Shown here piece after piece: positions 34,954 to 47,984 of a stretch of DNA of 64,000 nucleotides. A program made the position numbers and the translations under genes. The DNA comes from Spisula solida (lineage: Eukaryota; Mollusca; Bivalvia; Venerida; Mactridae), in NCBI GenBank assembly GCA_947247005.1, contig OX365959.1, forward strand, positions 37,423,097 through 37,487,096, in the 5' to 3' direction. Below the pieces are notes generated by a model, which saw nothing but the letters and a program-made list of their open reading frames with translations, did not search any database and was not told the DNA's origin. Position 1 is the first letter of the stretch, and each line of letters begins with the position of its first letter.

Positions 34954-37145
34954 TCATCTGTTATCAGGCAGTTACCATGGCAGTTGCATGATAAAAATGA
35001 ATATATAGTGCCTCCATTCCGGAGTCACAAACTGTTCGAGAGATACATATACAAAACTGACTGCTGTTGAGAGAACGGTGTTCAAGAGATTAATACTATT
35101 ACAAGGTAAACTACATGAATAATTGTTGATAAAGGGCCGATGTCTATAAGACGTTTTTATAGATAATTAAAAATCACATGCAATTACTTTCACGAATAAT
35201 AGCGAAACCAAAACACAATGGACATATAATTAATGTTGCGAACATGTGCTTTAAATGACTTTTTATAAACTGTAGCGCACATACAATTCGAAGCTACACA
35301 GATACGACGGCATCGTTCACTTACTACATGTATGTTGTATAAGACACCGTTTCATAGTTCAATATTCCTTGCAATAAACACCATCTCGTGAAAATGTTAC
35401 ATTAAAGGGCGTATCCAGAGACGAAAAGCACCTTTCGAGGCAATTATTTTCTAGGATATTTTTGAGGCAAAATATTACCGTAACGGTGGAAAACATTTGA
35501 AGAAGCTTAATGTCCAACCAATATCAAAATTTTACCTACATACTATCGAAAGGTTGCAGGAACAACAGAATGGCCATAGGATGCGAGTTATGTTCTAATA
35601 TAAATATATTTTTGTCCAAGATGTTGCCTCAAACAATAGACAGTGCATTTATATTTGATATGAAACATAATTATAAACAGATAACGTGCAATGGTGTCTG
35701 ATTATTATGTCCATCGGCGGATTCTGTAATGTAGCACAATTGTTAGATAAAGGTTGGGGTTACATTAAATAAAGAAAGTGTTACATTTAATAACACGAAA
35801 AGAGAACGGGCATACGATGCATCCACCAGTTGATTATTCGCTAGTAGTATTACTGAATTATAATAATTTGTTTTATACTTCCAAAAGACTTTCTACCGAG
35901 ACGCATCACTAGAATGTTTCAATTATATATCTCAAAATAGAATATTTGCTAAAGGAAATATATAAACTACATTTTATGGCCAAGAAAATTAAATAAATAA
36001 TGGTGCATGTATATGTATACTGTATTCATAGATACATACCAAAATGTCCATAACCACGGCTAGTCAACAAATGAAACCGATGCCTATATTCTAAAAGGAT
36101 AATAATTATGTCGAGCTGTGATAGCTTTCAGTTGACTGAAACAGTTAGCACGCTTACGAAACATCACACAAAGTGGCTAGCTTCGCATAGTCATAGAAAT
36201 GACACCTGTGAATTTTGGTGACATATGATTCTATTTAAGTTTTATAGTGATTATAGTTGATGTTTTTTGGAGTTTAAAATCAGATCTAGCACTTCTAGTA
36301 AGTAGGTAGACAAGACATGCATAGACAGAAATATGATCGTCTTCAATACAATGGCTGAGAAGAATAAAGTGCTACTTACAATCTTATCAGACCCATCCAT
36401 ATTCGAAATATTCATCACAATGTGCATCTTATGAATATTTTGTATTAAAATCGGAAGAAGTCATATTGAACAAACTGAAGTAAGTACTTGTTCTTCCTGA
36501 GTATTTTTCAGACAGTTTGTCTTGTATTCACAAAATGTCATTTTTGCACTTACGACCTTGTTCTTTTAAGCAAGCGTAAATATAAGCGTGTATTGTACTT
36601 TATCGAACTTTTTCAGTGGTTAATGCCATTGTCTTCCTGCTCCTGTAAGCACTTATAATTTTGTTTGACATTCAGTGTGTGGTTTATTCAATCCTATTAA
36701 TGTACTTATGTTCCTTCTTAGGAATGATGCCCTTTAAACTTTGACAAGGTTATTGAATTAGTGTGCTACGTAGATAATGAGATAACATGCCTTCTCTTCT
36801 AGTTTATCTCATTTGTTACCGGAAAATCTGTTTCATAATTAAATACGTTTTTCTGCTTTTCATCATTATTGCCTACAAGGAAATGACATTTTGTTTGACA
36901 TTTAATTTGTATGCATGTCATTTGATTAATGTATGTTTGTCAGTGCTTATCGAAGATTCTGGCTGTTTATATAATCTTGAGTCACACGTTATTAGTTGAC
37001 GCACTAGCATTATAGATGCGTTGTACTGGATAATTGTTGATGTGTGTTTCTGAGACAATTTTTAATACCTTGTAAACATGCATTGATTCATGAGACAAGA
37101 GTATCACTCACATCTGGATATTAAGTCAACATTGTATACGTTGTA

Positions 37146-37359
37146 CACTATAGTGCGCCCAGGATAACAAGAAAGGCGGGAAATTTTGGTATAATCCATT
37201 TAGGTGGATTAATCTGATGTGAATAATTTATCCGTTATGTTTTTAGAACAAAACTGACCTTATCTGTTTTCTTTAGTAATGTGCAAAACCAACTTTCCAA
37301 TAGATGACAAAACCGATTTATGTTTGTAAACATCACGTTATCCTGGGCGCACTATAGTG
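37146..37359. mobile_element. CMC (Chapaev/CACTA)-like MITE, TGTA duplication
   Basis: Perfect 23 bp ends begin CACTATAGTGCGCCCAGGAT. The flanks are TGTA at 37142-37145 and 37360-37363, and copy A keeps one copy (inverse TACA at 14925-14928). CACTA-type ends with a 4 bp duplication fit the Chapaev branch of the CMC superfamily. 214 bp, no transposase. Confidence 0.75.
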
Positions 37360-37486
37360 TGTATCACATCATCTCATTTAGTATGTTGTTCAATCAACAG
37401 GGTGCATTTACGGATATTGGTACATTTTAGATAGTCTTTGATGGCAGTTTTTAATTAAATCAGAAAACTTAAAGAGCATAAGTATA

Positions 37487-37577
37487 GGATAGACAATGAG
37501 TATCGCTGGTCATGAGATTTAGAAGCGAGTTTCAGCGAGCGTCTAATGTCATAACCAGTGATACGAAATGTCTATCC
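37487..37577. mobile_element. Foldback, arms about 40 bp
   Basis: ggatagaca...gtatcgctggtcatgag pairs with ctaatgtcataaccagtgat...tgtctatcc across a short loop (gcgagtttcagcgagc). Not present in A or D. Confidence 0.6.
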
Positions 37578-37940
37578 GACTTAGGCCACGTGACTGACTG
37601 ATTTGTACATGTATTGTTTTTATGCACATAAAAGAAGTTGTGCATTGTATTTCTGACCAGATTATGCAAGTTGCTCCCAGCAATAGGATTAATTCTGCAC
37701 TTATTAATCAAAACAACAAAGGATCAAAATCACAGGTTATATGATCTTATTGTTGTCGATTACACTGTACAGTTGTATCCTGTGATAGTATTTATAAATT
37801 AATCAGTTTGGATTTGATTATACAAAGCATAACCTTTGTGGAGGACACGTCAGTGTTCATCTAAACCAATGAATTAGATAAGGGACGGATAAAACTTCGT
37901 AATTTCACTCCCTTTCGATGCTCTGTTGCGATGTACGGCT

Positions 37941-38151
37941 CAATTAAAGTGAGGAGAATGAGAAAGACGGGAAATTTTGGTATATTCCACAAAAGTGGAT
38001 CAATCAGATGTCTACGTTTTATCCGTGATGTTTTTAGTAGAATACTGACCTTATCTGTTTACTTTAGTAATTTGTGAATCCAATTTTGGAAAGTTGACCA
38101 AACCTATTAATGTTTGTAAATAGCACGTTATGTTATCCTGGACGCACTATA
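37941..38151. mobile_element. Older copy of the CMC-like MITE
   Basis: gggaaattttggtata, ttttatccgtgatgtttttag and gttatcctggacgcactat align with the element at 37146. Its left end has decayed (aaagtgaggagaatgag). Confidence 0.65.
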
Positions 38152-38313
38152 ATTCATGTACTTTGAGTTATGACATAAAAACATGTATAGCGAATTTACT
38201 CGTACAGTCTGTATCAATCTACCGACATAGTGTCCCTCAAGATAGCTTATGACGGATATTATATATATCATAATTCACACATAATGATGATACATGTATC
38301 TCTCAGACATTAT

Positions 38314-38556
38314 ATTCCAGAATGTTCTAAATCCTTTTTATGAACAAAAATGAGTTTTTGGTATCGTTCGAAAGAGCTTTTCAAGATACATGTATATATA
38401 TTGAAAAGACCTAGAACTGACATTGTGACATTAAAGATAAATAATACATTTATTGTGCCATTTTCCTCTATCTCTAGTTACTGAGATAGAGAGGTCAAAA
38501 TCTTTAAAGTCGATTGTCTCAAAATGAACTTTTGTAGACTTAGAACATTCTGGAAT
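38314..38556. mobile_element. MITE whose ends are heat-shock elements
   Basis: The 20 bp ends ATTCCAGAATGTTCTAAATC (38314-38333) and the inverse of 38537-38556 differ by one base. Each contains TTCnnGAAnnTTC, a three-unit HSF binding consensus (TTCCAGAATGTTC at 38315-38327; inverse at 38543-38555). 243 bp. Copies A and D lack it at the equivalent place; the duplication is unclear (tata/ttta). Confidence 0.65.
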
Positions 38557-38687
38557 TTAGGTGACGAATTCTCATCTATTGCAGCACGGTAATATTTTCC
38601 ATTTAAAAACGTATACATGTTCATTTGTATAATTATTTGTTCTCCATGTATTTTTCAGTACATGTTTACATACAGCGATGAGCTGTA

Positions 38688-38952
38688 CGAGGGGTGATCA
38701 ACAAATACGCGGAAAAGTGATGTAATGTCTTTATTTGTCATTGCAAGTCGTTGAAACTTTCTAAACTTGAAGATAGATTTATTTCAAGTTGTTCCACCAC
38801 TGACCTTTAATAACAACCAAAATCATAACGAACGCGGTTATTTGAACCGATCGGTGTTTTTTGTCTCTGGGTACGGCCCTGATGTACTTCAATATTGGTC
38901 ACGTAACAAATATCTTAGAGCATTTTTCTGCGTATTTGTTGATCAATGCTCG
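38688..38952. mobile_element. mariner-like MITE, TA target
   Basis: The ends CGAGGGGTGATCAACAAATA and, inverse, CGAGCATTGATCAACAAATA are flanked by TA (38686-38687, 38953-38954). Copy D keeps the empty site gagctgTAcatgc at 28080-28081. The CGAGGG-TGATCAA start is characteristic of mariner ends. 265 bp; the 79-codon frame inside is not a transposase. Confidence 0.8.
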
Positions 38953-41577
38953 TACATGCTTCAACCAAATACAGTATTAGTTCTGTGCTGTATAGCTGTA
39001 ACATAATAAACACAAAGAAAAAGCAATTTGAACTTGAAGAAGTACATTCGCATATGAACTAAACATACTCGTATATGTCTAGCAAATAAATATTATGTAC
39101 CATTAAGAAATATAACCCTGCTTTTTCAACTTTCTATCGCGTTATTGAGTGAAATATGTGCAAATAGCTTCCATCTGACACTGTCTAGACATAGGGCACG
39201 TATAAAAGTAAATCGTAGTGAAAAATACAGAATAACTCTACTTACGATCATCTGTTAAAACTCATTTGTCTACATTGTTTAGTGGCATTATTGATATATG
39301 CTTAGCAAGTTTATATTATGTTATAATTTTCTAGACAACGGTGAACTGTTCGTCAAAATTGTGTGTTTTCAACTTTTGTCTTACGTTCAAAAGCCATTAC
39401 CATATGTGTCATTGCTGTCTGAGTTCGTTATTTGACGTTTGACGGTATGTATTTATTTATCATGTTCTTGTTAATACATGTTTGTTGTTAAATCAACTAA
39501 TTTGTTGTCGAGAACAATTTTAATCTCTAGATGAATATTGCATGTGTGTGCAATTGGGTTAATATATGTTTGTCCGTTTTCCCCAGTACTACAAAAATGT
39601 TACAAAACGTTATAGTGTCAAGAAAACATTTGTTCAAAGAATGAAAAAAACGTTGATCAATGCACCACCAAGCAAAATTAGCCTTTTCAACTGTCAGTAA
39701 TGTAGTCTTATATACTGAAGAACACGGATATGCATGTTTAACACAGTTTGACACTATGAAGTATCATTATGTATTTTAAAGTAAATGAAAATATATCTTG
39801 ACTAAGGTTGGCACTAGTGCCTTCAGTGTCTCGTTAAAAGATCGATTCATCATTTCGTCAGGAAACCCCCAATACAGGTTATAAAATGTCGAAAGCATGC
39901 AAGACCATAAAGTAAAAAGTTCGACTTTAATTGCCATATCAGGAAGGATTACCTGAAAACAAATCTTATCAAATACGTTGAATTGACATGCCGTATTGAT
40001 TGAAATGAAGTAAGTAGAAATTCCAATTATTTTGTGGAAAACTATCACAAGATTGTTGAAGTTATCCATTTAAAGATTCATCCTTAGAGACAGAGTTAAT
40101 CTTGTGATATAAGACTTCATTGAAAATACAATTAAAGCTACGAAACTCCATGCGGCATTGCACGAACTGTCTCGTGTAGAATTGTGCTTATATTATAAAA
40201 TGACCTGGTAGATAAACGTAAAGAAACATTAGGGAACTATTGGAGTAATGAAGCCATTACTCAAAAGAGATCGAGTTACCAGTTAGTAACTATTACGTGT
40301 AACCATTCTGGTCGGCTTATACAAAAATAGTAGTTAAAACGATACACTAAGTAAATTTTATTTAAGTTAAAAAACTAATTTGCCTATCATATTTACATGT
40401 GCATTTCTCAGATGCGATTTGTTCTATAATATAAATGTCGATATGTACAAACTGCTAAAATGGATATAATAAATGTTTAAATATTTAAGTAATTATTAAT
40501 GTTACACGTTAGCCAATATTTGTACATCGTATCTGTCTACGAAACTTATTTGAAACACTCAATAAAACTAGTTTGTATAAACAATGTACATAGGAGTAGA
40601 AGTAATAAATTGACCTTTTTGTAGAGTCCGATTGTGGAGAGCAAAACATTTTTGGTGTACATGCGTTCGTGCGTGCATGTGTGCGTAAGTACATCCGTCC
40701 GGTTTGTCCGGACCTTAACTTTTTCATGCACTTACCAATCTTGCTTATATATGGCATAAATCTTAACTTCAATGAGAACCTTCGAAGGCCAATTTACAGT
40801 TGGAGGTCATATGTCAAATTAAAGTTGATCCGATGCAAGACTTTGACATGGATTGGTCATTATTGCTTATATTAGGCATGAAATGTAACCCCATGATCAT
40901 CAAAGGTTAAAGTTTGAGATCAGGGTCAAAGTTTGTCTCAACTACAACTTCGACATTATTAAGGTTTGTATGTCAATTCCTTATATACATTATCTATAGA
41001 TTCGTAATAATGAGTGTAACCTTAATTTATTAGTTGCGTCCAATGACATTCAAGTATTATCGACTAGTCGGGGCAAATGTGCAACATTGACATCGTTGTG
41101 GATTTAGTCTCGAAGATATGTAGATGATGCATGGTTCGTTCATTGAATCGCGTCGGAATGGGTACATGAGAGTGTCAAACATCGAGGTGCTGTAGTTGCC
41201 AACAGCCCGAGAGTTACAACCACATTGCGACTCAATGATTGGGGTGAATGTTCCATCGACTGAACGAACGCATTTCTGAAGGTAGACTCTAATTAGTACA
41301 TTAATTATATTGATAACAAACGGCGACTAGACGAACGCCAAACCTTAAACTTGTATACCCGCTCTAACAAACACATGAGAAAGCTGTATATTGTTTTATT
41401 AAGTGGTGTGCTTTATTGTATTAAATACAGTTTACGTCAAAGATGATTTATCAATGCACTTATGAAACAGATCTGCCGTAATCGGAAGATGGATGGTTTT
41501 CGATCATAATTATTCTATAAGTCTTGCAACGGAATATGTCTTGCATGCAAACAGGATGAGCTAATTTAGAAACATAA

Positions 41578-41754
41578 GCAGCACATTTCTCTGAATTGGT
41601 GATTGGTGTGACGTTGGATGTCCTGAATTGGCACAGTTCTTTGAAAAGTATACAGAAACATGTAAAAGCCCTCGTTGATGAATCCGCCAAAAAGATATTA
41701 GCAAAATGTGAAGCAGAACAAGCAGAGCAAGAAAGACTCAAGAAAACAGTGTAA
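41578..41754 (+). pseudogene. Coding-exon remnant with HVKALVDESA motif (copy C)
   Basis: Open from just after a TAA (41575-41577) to TAA at 41752-41754: 58 codons including VTLDVLNWHSSLKSIQ, HVKALVDESAKKILAKC and a Glu/Lys-rich tail (EAEQAEQERLKK) that could form a coiled coil. It aligns with the A and B copies except for six codons missing in frame after KSI. Silent differences dominate in the core. This is the most coding-like copy, but I see neither a clean acceptor nor partner exons. Confidence 0.45.
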
Positions 41755-42099
41755 ACACACCTTTCAGACGATCACCTAAAAACAAATTCAATCAAACAAA
41801 TTGTAATCGGTGTATTTATCTTCTCCTTCTTCAGAGTTTGTGTTTTAATGATGTTTTAAATGACGTACTATTGTAGCAGTTATCTATATAAAGACTCATC
41901 CTGATAGGCAGAATTGATTTTGTTATATAGGACTTCTCTTAACACTTATTAGCAGAGATACTCCTTGCACGAACCGTCTCGTGAAGAATTGTGCTTATAT
42001 TATAAAATCACCTTGTAGAGAAACGTAAAGAAACATTAAGTTAAATTAAGTTACCAGTTTTCGAGGGCTGCTTTCAGCAATTCAGCCATTCAGCCGCCC

Positions 42100-42400
42100 T
42101 TTTATATTTTAAATGTTCCTGGTTATCGGGCTACACTGTACCTACGGAAAGTTGCGTTCTAGTCCCCATGGGAAAACTATTTCTCTGCTGACTGGTGTGC
42201 AGCGAACGTCGATCTGTGGCGTCCTGGAATAATGAACATGTACAGACATAGCCCCCACAGGTACCAATCCACACATTGCTGGAGTAGAGAATGTGGGTTA
42301 TTCTTGCTCAGAGAAATTAAGCAGTGATGCATACAGGGATCGAACCCCGAACCTCTCTATCCAGAAGATCACGCCCTACCTGTAGGCCACCGCTCAGAGA
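42100..42400 (-). mobile_element. tRNA-derived SINE (copy C)
   Basis: The minus-strand head has gcggtggcctacaggtaggg and ggttcgatccc, and the body continues to ccatggggactagaacgcaa. Same family as 9016-9255, more diverged. Confidence 0.65.
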
Positions 42401-43077
42401 ACTATCAGAATAATGAAGCCATTACTTAAAAGAGATCTGTCAATGACATGTATAACTTGATCATTTGGGTACGTTTCTAAAATATTGGTTAACATAATGC
42501 CTTACATAACAGTCATTAAAATTTATTAACAAATTTGTTGATAGCATTTTCATCTGCACTACAATGATACTACAGAAAAACATTGTCCTTGGTATATTGT
42601 CATTTTCTCATGGGGACAGATATAAGGAAACACCCTGTAGATGCTTCCAATTTACAATAAATGGCTGTGATTTATCTTTGACCATTCTCCAATTTGCGGA
42701 CAATTTATCACCGGAAAACTGGTAATCATCTTGGACCGTAATAATAATTTCTCTTTCATTACAACCCTATCTGTTGCCGCCAGCAAATTGTTGTACTTGC
42801 CATTTGATCAATGTTTATGACATTTGATATATTTATTTAGTCCTGATACAAATGTACTATTCATGATCTAGTTATACACCCCCCAGACATGTTCGTCTCT
42901 ATAGGTTTGATTGACTTTGTTTTGGGTATAAGGATTGTTTTGGTATTCAGTACTTCAGTACGTTAGTGACTACCTAACCACGTTAATCTGACACAAGCCG
43001 TTTGAAATCTTAAACTAAAAGTTTCTACGTAGATCTACCTAACACTGTGACGTAACTTTGAAAAGCGTTTCAGAAAT

Positions 43078-43145
43078 GACCAAGTGCCCGGTCGAGATTC
43101 GAACCAGGGACATCTTGATCGGTAGTCTTGAGCGTTACTCACACT
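43078..43145 (-). mobile_element. tRNA-derived SINE head
   Basis: Minus strand: gagtaacgctcaagactac and ggttcgaatctcgaccggg (B-box). Copies A and B keep only the first part of it (about 8168, 49530). Confidence 0.5.
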
Positions 43146-43835
43146 AGATGAAATGATGATTACTTTTCGCCGCTCCTTGTTACGTAATTCACCAAATAAT
43201 CATGATTATCAAGTTTCTTTAAATCACACATTATCTCAGAAGCGTGAGACATTTTGTACAACATTAAAATTTTACCATGTACCATTATGAAAATAAAACA
43301 AATGAAATGTTCGTTGGTTTAACGTAGTGAATTAGTCGAACATTTATTTCCACGAAAGGTGATGCCTCGTGTGTCCTAGATCTTTTTGAGAGGTAATCTT
43401 GTAGCTGGTAGTCTATCCAACAGGCTTACCAAACTTTGGGTTGTTGTTGCTTGTCGTTATCATGGAAGTCGTATTTAACAGGGGACAAATATTTCATTTA
43501 TTATCGCTTCGGTGTTATTATAAATCAACTAAAGCTCTCTTAAATGGTTCTCATATGCATCATTCTGTTTTGCATGGTGGGCACTTAAAAATGATAGTAA
43601 CTCGATGTGTTCTTATGATGTTTCGTTTCTTTAATGTGTGAACTTTCGACAGGGCACCTGCTGGTTGCATTTCTCGTGACACTTGATAAATCTAACTAAA
43701 CATTCAAATTTAGCTTACAACGTCGGTTTAGAATAGTGTATATCTAATTATCGTTTAATTGTTTGAGCACAAGACTACCTCCTGGCTCTGGGTCGATATT
43801 GTTGTACATATGTCTTATTATCGTGGACAGGTGCT

Positions 43836-44166
43836 GTTAACTTGTATTGGTGTATGAACAAATGCAAAATAAGCTAATTAGAAGTTATATCAAATTGACA
43901 TGACACTGCCTGAACGTTTTCTTTATATAACAAAATACATATTTTATCTTAGTCAAGTCAAGTCAAATTATTTATTTAATGCTAACTGATGAGATATGGA
44001 GTTCTATCAGTGAAATAAAACCTATATCAGTCACTGTTTATCACCTACAATGTGACTGATATAAGCTCCGCCTCCTCACAGGGATTACTTTAATTTACCA
44101 AAATCTCAACACTAAAATGTCTGTAACTTTTTTATTCCTGAACGGAAACATGTTTTTTTTTCTTAG
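43836..44166. other. Non-U gap between C and B, small stem
   Basis: ctatatcagtcac near 44028 pairs with gtgactgatata near 44052. aagtcaagtcaagtcaaa occurs near 43955. Nothing else seen. Confidence 0.45.
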
Positions 44167-44692
44167 TTAAAGGCCACTCACAACTGCCAATTGCCATCGT
44201 CAGCGATCACCAGGTTTGTCATATATTCCGTTTATCAACTTGATGAAAATAACCATTAAACACCCGTGATTCTTGGTGAAATGGACTTTGGAATACAGCC
44301 TAACATGAATCTGTGTTATATTTATAACATACAAATCGTACAAAGGGGTTTTATGGCCCCGTCAAGTCATTAGAATTTCTGTCTTTGTTCTTAGCATATG
44401 TCTCTTATCTCTGCCTCTGCGTTAGCATTAATTTTTAACGCTCTGCCTTTGTCGTTATCATTCGAAAAACACAACTGCCTATTTCGTTAGCATTCTTTTC
44501 GTACCTCGTTCAATTTAAACCTCTGTATCTTCACAGAAAATGCACATTTTTCAAAACGGAAACGACAGATATATTGAGGAAAGATTGAAGTTTGTATTCA
44601 ATGTTTTAGAATTGTTCCAAACCACGAATTCAGTTGAGAATGCAATGTCACAGGCGAAAGTTTCGAACTTTTGGCAAACATCGCATACCTAA
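44167..44692 (+). CDS. Candidate last two exons of an unrecognised protein gene
   Basis: Exon 1 (44167-44213) follows a strong acceptor (ttttttttcttag|) and ends CACCAG|GTTTGT. Exon 2 (from 44537) follows a pyrimidine-rich tract ending ctgtatcttcacag|. Joined, the frame runs KGHSQLPIAIVSDHQ then KMHIFQNGNDRYIEERLKF and continues FVFNVLELFQTTNSVEN, AMSQAKVSNFWQTSHT to TAA at 44690-44692. The splice phases agree. The composition is ordinary protein, unlike the Tyr/Ile-rich shadows around it. The IFQNG turn is faintly like a doublecortin domain, but that is only a guess. The donor GTTTGT is weak and no upstream exon or poly(A) signal was found before U begins at 44921. Confidence 0.33.
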
Positions 44693-44920
44693 ACCCTTTT
44701 TACTCGAATAATATGGCATTTGTGGGCACATAAATTATATATAACTATTGTTCATTCATCCCGTCAACGATATATGTAAGTGATCACTTTCAAAAGCAAC
44801 GCAAAACACATATAAAATAACAAATACTTACCCCACTCTAGTGGCGTATAACGCATGTGTCTCTGCCTTCAACATACATAACTGCCTTACACACAGCGGG
44901 TTGTACGGTGTGTTTTATGT
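44693..44920. other. Spacer before U copy B
   Basis: No feature seen. U homology starts at 44921, so the outer half of the left inverted arm present in A is missing here. Confidence 0.5.
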
Positions 44921-45288
44921 TAGACCAAACTCGCAGAAATTATGCCCGCAGAAATAACCTGCTGCATTGTAGAACAGAATCATATTTCTCATTTCATTAC
45001 TTTAGTGTTCTCTTCTAACACGCGCTATTGATTGAGAGTGCTTGACTTGCCTTTATTACATCTGATCTGTTTATCGAGATGTCTTATCGGCAATGTTCAC
45101 GCTAAATTGATCATAGCTATGGCTTCGTCATTGGGTTCTTCCTCCTTGATTTAATGTTAAATGTGGTATACTCAAACATATTTCAAGAATTCGGTTCATT
45201 TAAAGAACTCGAGTACACACCGTGCTAGACGGAATCACCAATCAAAGACAGAAAATAATTATAGGAAAAAATCTACACGGATTAATAG

Positions 45289-46110
45289 AACAAGAGCTGT
45301 CCACGAACAGCGCGCTCCACTATTCGCAGCGCCATGCTAGGATAGTACAATTATTATATATTCAAAACAAAATGCTTGATAACAGCAGCATTACCCTCTG
45401 CTGTGTAGAGGTTGGGGCTTCTAAGTCGAAAAAGGGGGATAATTTGGACAAATTATGCAGGACCGTTACCTACTCATGTGTAGGTCCTCTTGGTCATGAA
45501 GGTAAACAAATAAGCATTTCTTAGTCCATAAGGGGGCATAATTTCAACAAAATTCTTGATAGAGTTACCTACCCCTGTGTATGGGGTTGGGGTCATGATG
45601 GAGAACTAGTATGCATAGCAAAATGTGAATGCACTTTAAAAATATGAGAGGTGAAAAAACCTGTACCTTAACTTAAACATTTGCACTAAGTTGAAAAAGG
45701 GGCAAATTTCCACGAAAATGCTTGATAGCGTTACCTACCCCCGGTGCATGGGTTGAGGACGTGATGGGGAACAAGTAAGCAAAGTATCAAAGCAATATGT
45801 CAATGCACTATGAAGATATTAGAGGTTAAAAAACCCGTACCTAAACTTTAACATTTGCACTATTTGCACTAAGTAGAAAAAGGGGGCATAATTTAACAAA
45901 ATGCCTGATAGAGTTACCTACTCCTGCATATGGGTTGGGGTCATGATGGCAAACAAATATGCAAAGTATGAAAGCAACATCTCAAAGGACTTAGAGAATA
46001 TAAGAGGTTAAAAAACTTGTACCCAAACTTTATCAAAAGTGTTACGCCGACGCCGACGCTCGGGTGACTGCAATAGCTCCCCTTATTCTGCGAATAGTGG
46101 AGCTAAAAAC
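45289..46110 (+). mobile_element. Helentron-like element, complete copy
   Basis: It begins acaagagctgtccacgaac followed by a 15-base word ctccactattcgcag, which reappears inverted as ctgcgaatagtggag just before the 3' end gctaaaaac. gctgtccacgaacagc at the start is itself a small stem. Between lie four to five degenerate units of about 150 bp and, near the 3' end, a gacgccgacgctcgg stretch. This matches the subterminal inverted repeats plus minisatellite of Helentron-associated/pearl elements. No host duplication is expected for this class. Confidence 0.75.
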
Positions 46111-47560
46111 AAACGGTCTAGAAGACACTCAGTCTCTGAAATATGACGAGCATTTACAAAATAATAGATGCAAACCGTAATGGAACAGTTAATACAGTTT
46201 ATTGCATATATACATTGGAAAATGTGTTCATGCGTACACAATTTTACATTTATAAATATTTATACATATATATTGTAGTTTGTTTGTACATCCAAAGAAT
46301 ATTACATAACAGTACAAATTTGATCATGCATAGGTACATAATAGCTTACAGTGCAAAACAGATATTGATAACCTTCAAGAAGTAGCATGTAATAAACACT
46401 ACCTATGCCTTACAGGTAACCACCACATGCCATTTCAAACGGACTAATATATAAACAAGGATGGTGCAAAACGATACCGAAGACCAATACCCACACGCAC
46501 AGATATGGAACAAAAACATAGACCAACGTGCTAGTTTGTCACGTGATGTCGACTCTATGTTAAGCAGGTGATGTTCTTCCAAGTCCGAGGCTCCATATAT
46601 ACTGTCGATTACTCGCTGTACAAGCGAAGGGCAATTTAGAAGTAATAGCCCGATCTCCCGACGCATCTCAGTTTATGACTGTAGAATTTCAAGAGCTCGA
46701 TCCTGAAATGTGTTTATCAAATATACCACATTTAAAATTTAATCAGGGAGGAATAATCCAACATCCGTGGCAGCACTATGACCAATTTAGCGTGAACATT
46801 GCCTATAAGACATCTTGATAAACATGTAAGATGGAATAAAGGCAAGTCAAGTACGCAATCAATAGCATGTTTTAGGAGAGAACACTAAAGTAATGAGCAA
46901 TATTATCCAGTCCTTCCATATAGCACGTTATTTCTGCGGGAAAATGTCTGCCGTTAATATCTTAAATGTTTATAATTATTTTATTTCTGCGTTTTTTTAA
47001 TTTCTGCGACCTGTCAGAAAAAATACATGAAATAATGTATGTAATAGTTTAGTTATGCGTCTTTTAATTCTACAGTTCAACCTCGAACCCCAGAAAACAC
47101 AGGAATTAAATGCCCGCTGAGTTACCATGTTATACGGTATTTGATTGAGCAACAGAGTTCGCGAGACACATTTCTCAGGCATTAGAAATCATACACACAC
47201 CGTTGCCTGGAAGCAAATATTTGTTGACGATGCCTTGGCAATTTGGTATATTCAGGTCGTATTGGTCTGAATAATATGAATATGTTGTACAATTTACATG
47301 ACAGAATTAACCGACTTTGGTTAGTCAGTATGTTCGTGCAAAAGCAATAAAATGAAATGGTTGATACACGTGCTCATTTAAAACAATCTGATGCATCTTT
47401 ACTAATTCTTGACCGAATTTTGCGTGTGTTTCTTTTTGTGCTTTGTGTGATTTTCTTGTCTGCTGTTTCTGTTTAGTGCTGCCATTCCTGTCCAATATTT
47501 CATTTTATCACATACATACCGTGATATTCCATATCAGAACAAATGACGGAACAATGTTCT
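46111..47560. repeat. Spacer and right inverted arm (copy B)
   Basis: 46775-47166 is the right arm corresponding to 5101-5492, including the TTTCTGCG motifs. 46403-46666 carries the same 87-codon minus-strand frame as A with one amino-acid change. The remainder is as in copy A. Confidence 0.65.
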
Positions 47561-47718
47561 CCAACACGTGTGATAACAAATGCGTGATTTCACCATATTT
47601 TCAGCGCGAAAACGTCACGTCGCCAACACGCGTGATAACAAATGCGTGACGTCACCATATTTTCAGCGCGAAAACGTCACGTCGCCGGCTTAAATAGGTT
47701 TTTATTGACGTTGTATTG
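47561..47718 (+). promoter_or_regulatory. CRE/E2F/E-box tandem module (copy B)
   Basis: Units 47561-47622 and 47623-47684 match A. Differences are CpG-type changes: the first CRE is TGATTTCA here against TGACTTCA in A, and the second E-box is CACGCGTG rather than CACGTGTG. The second TGACGTCA and both E2F-like sites are intact. The TATA-like cttaaatagg follows. Confidence 0.45.
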
Positions 47719-47984
47719 ACTCGATAACTATGGTAATGTTATAAAAAGAAAGACTTACAGCTATGTTATAGTGGTCAGAATATATGGAAACCTCTCAACC
47801 ATGCTATTTTCAAGCACATCGGCAAAGACTCGTTACATGACTAGAATCAGAGAAATAATAGAGACTATATAAGATAATAACTTTAGTCGAGAAGGGACGC
47901 TTGGTGCTGGACTGCAAGTAATGGTAGTAGCATGGCACTTTCAGGGTTGTTGCGTTCGATTGAAACACTCGTAGATCGTGGCAA

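Larger units (their letters stand above)
35120..43835 (-). repeat. Inverted U, diverged copy C (with Z)
   Basis: Reading backwards from 43835 this follows copy A from about 7205 to 15090, then Z. Examples: cattgcatggtggg... near 43572 against ccaccatgcaaaac-like A sequence, gtttgtccggaccttaact near 40699 against 10515, and acaacttcgacattat near 40943. It is clearly older than the A/B split. It carries private MITEs at 37146, 38314 and 38688 and lacks the SINE-linked changes of A. Where A and B differ, C often shows the ancestral state, for example agreeing with B over the 36 bases that A lacks near 8475. Confidence 0.85.
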
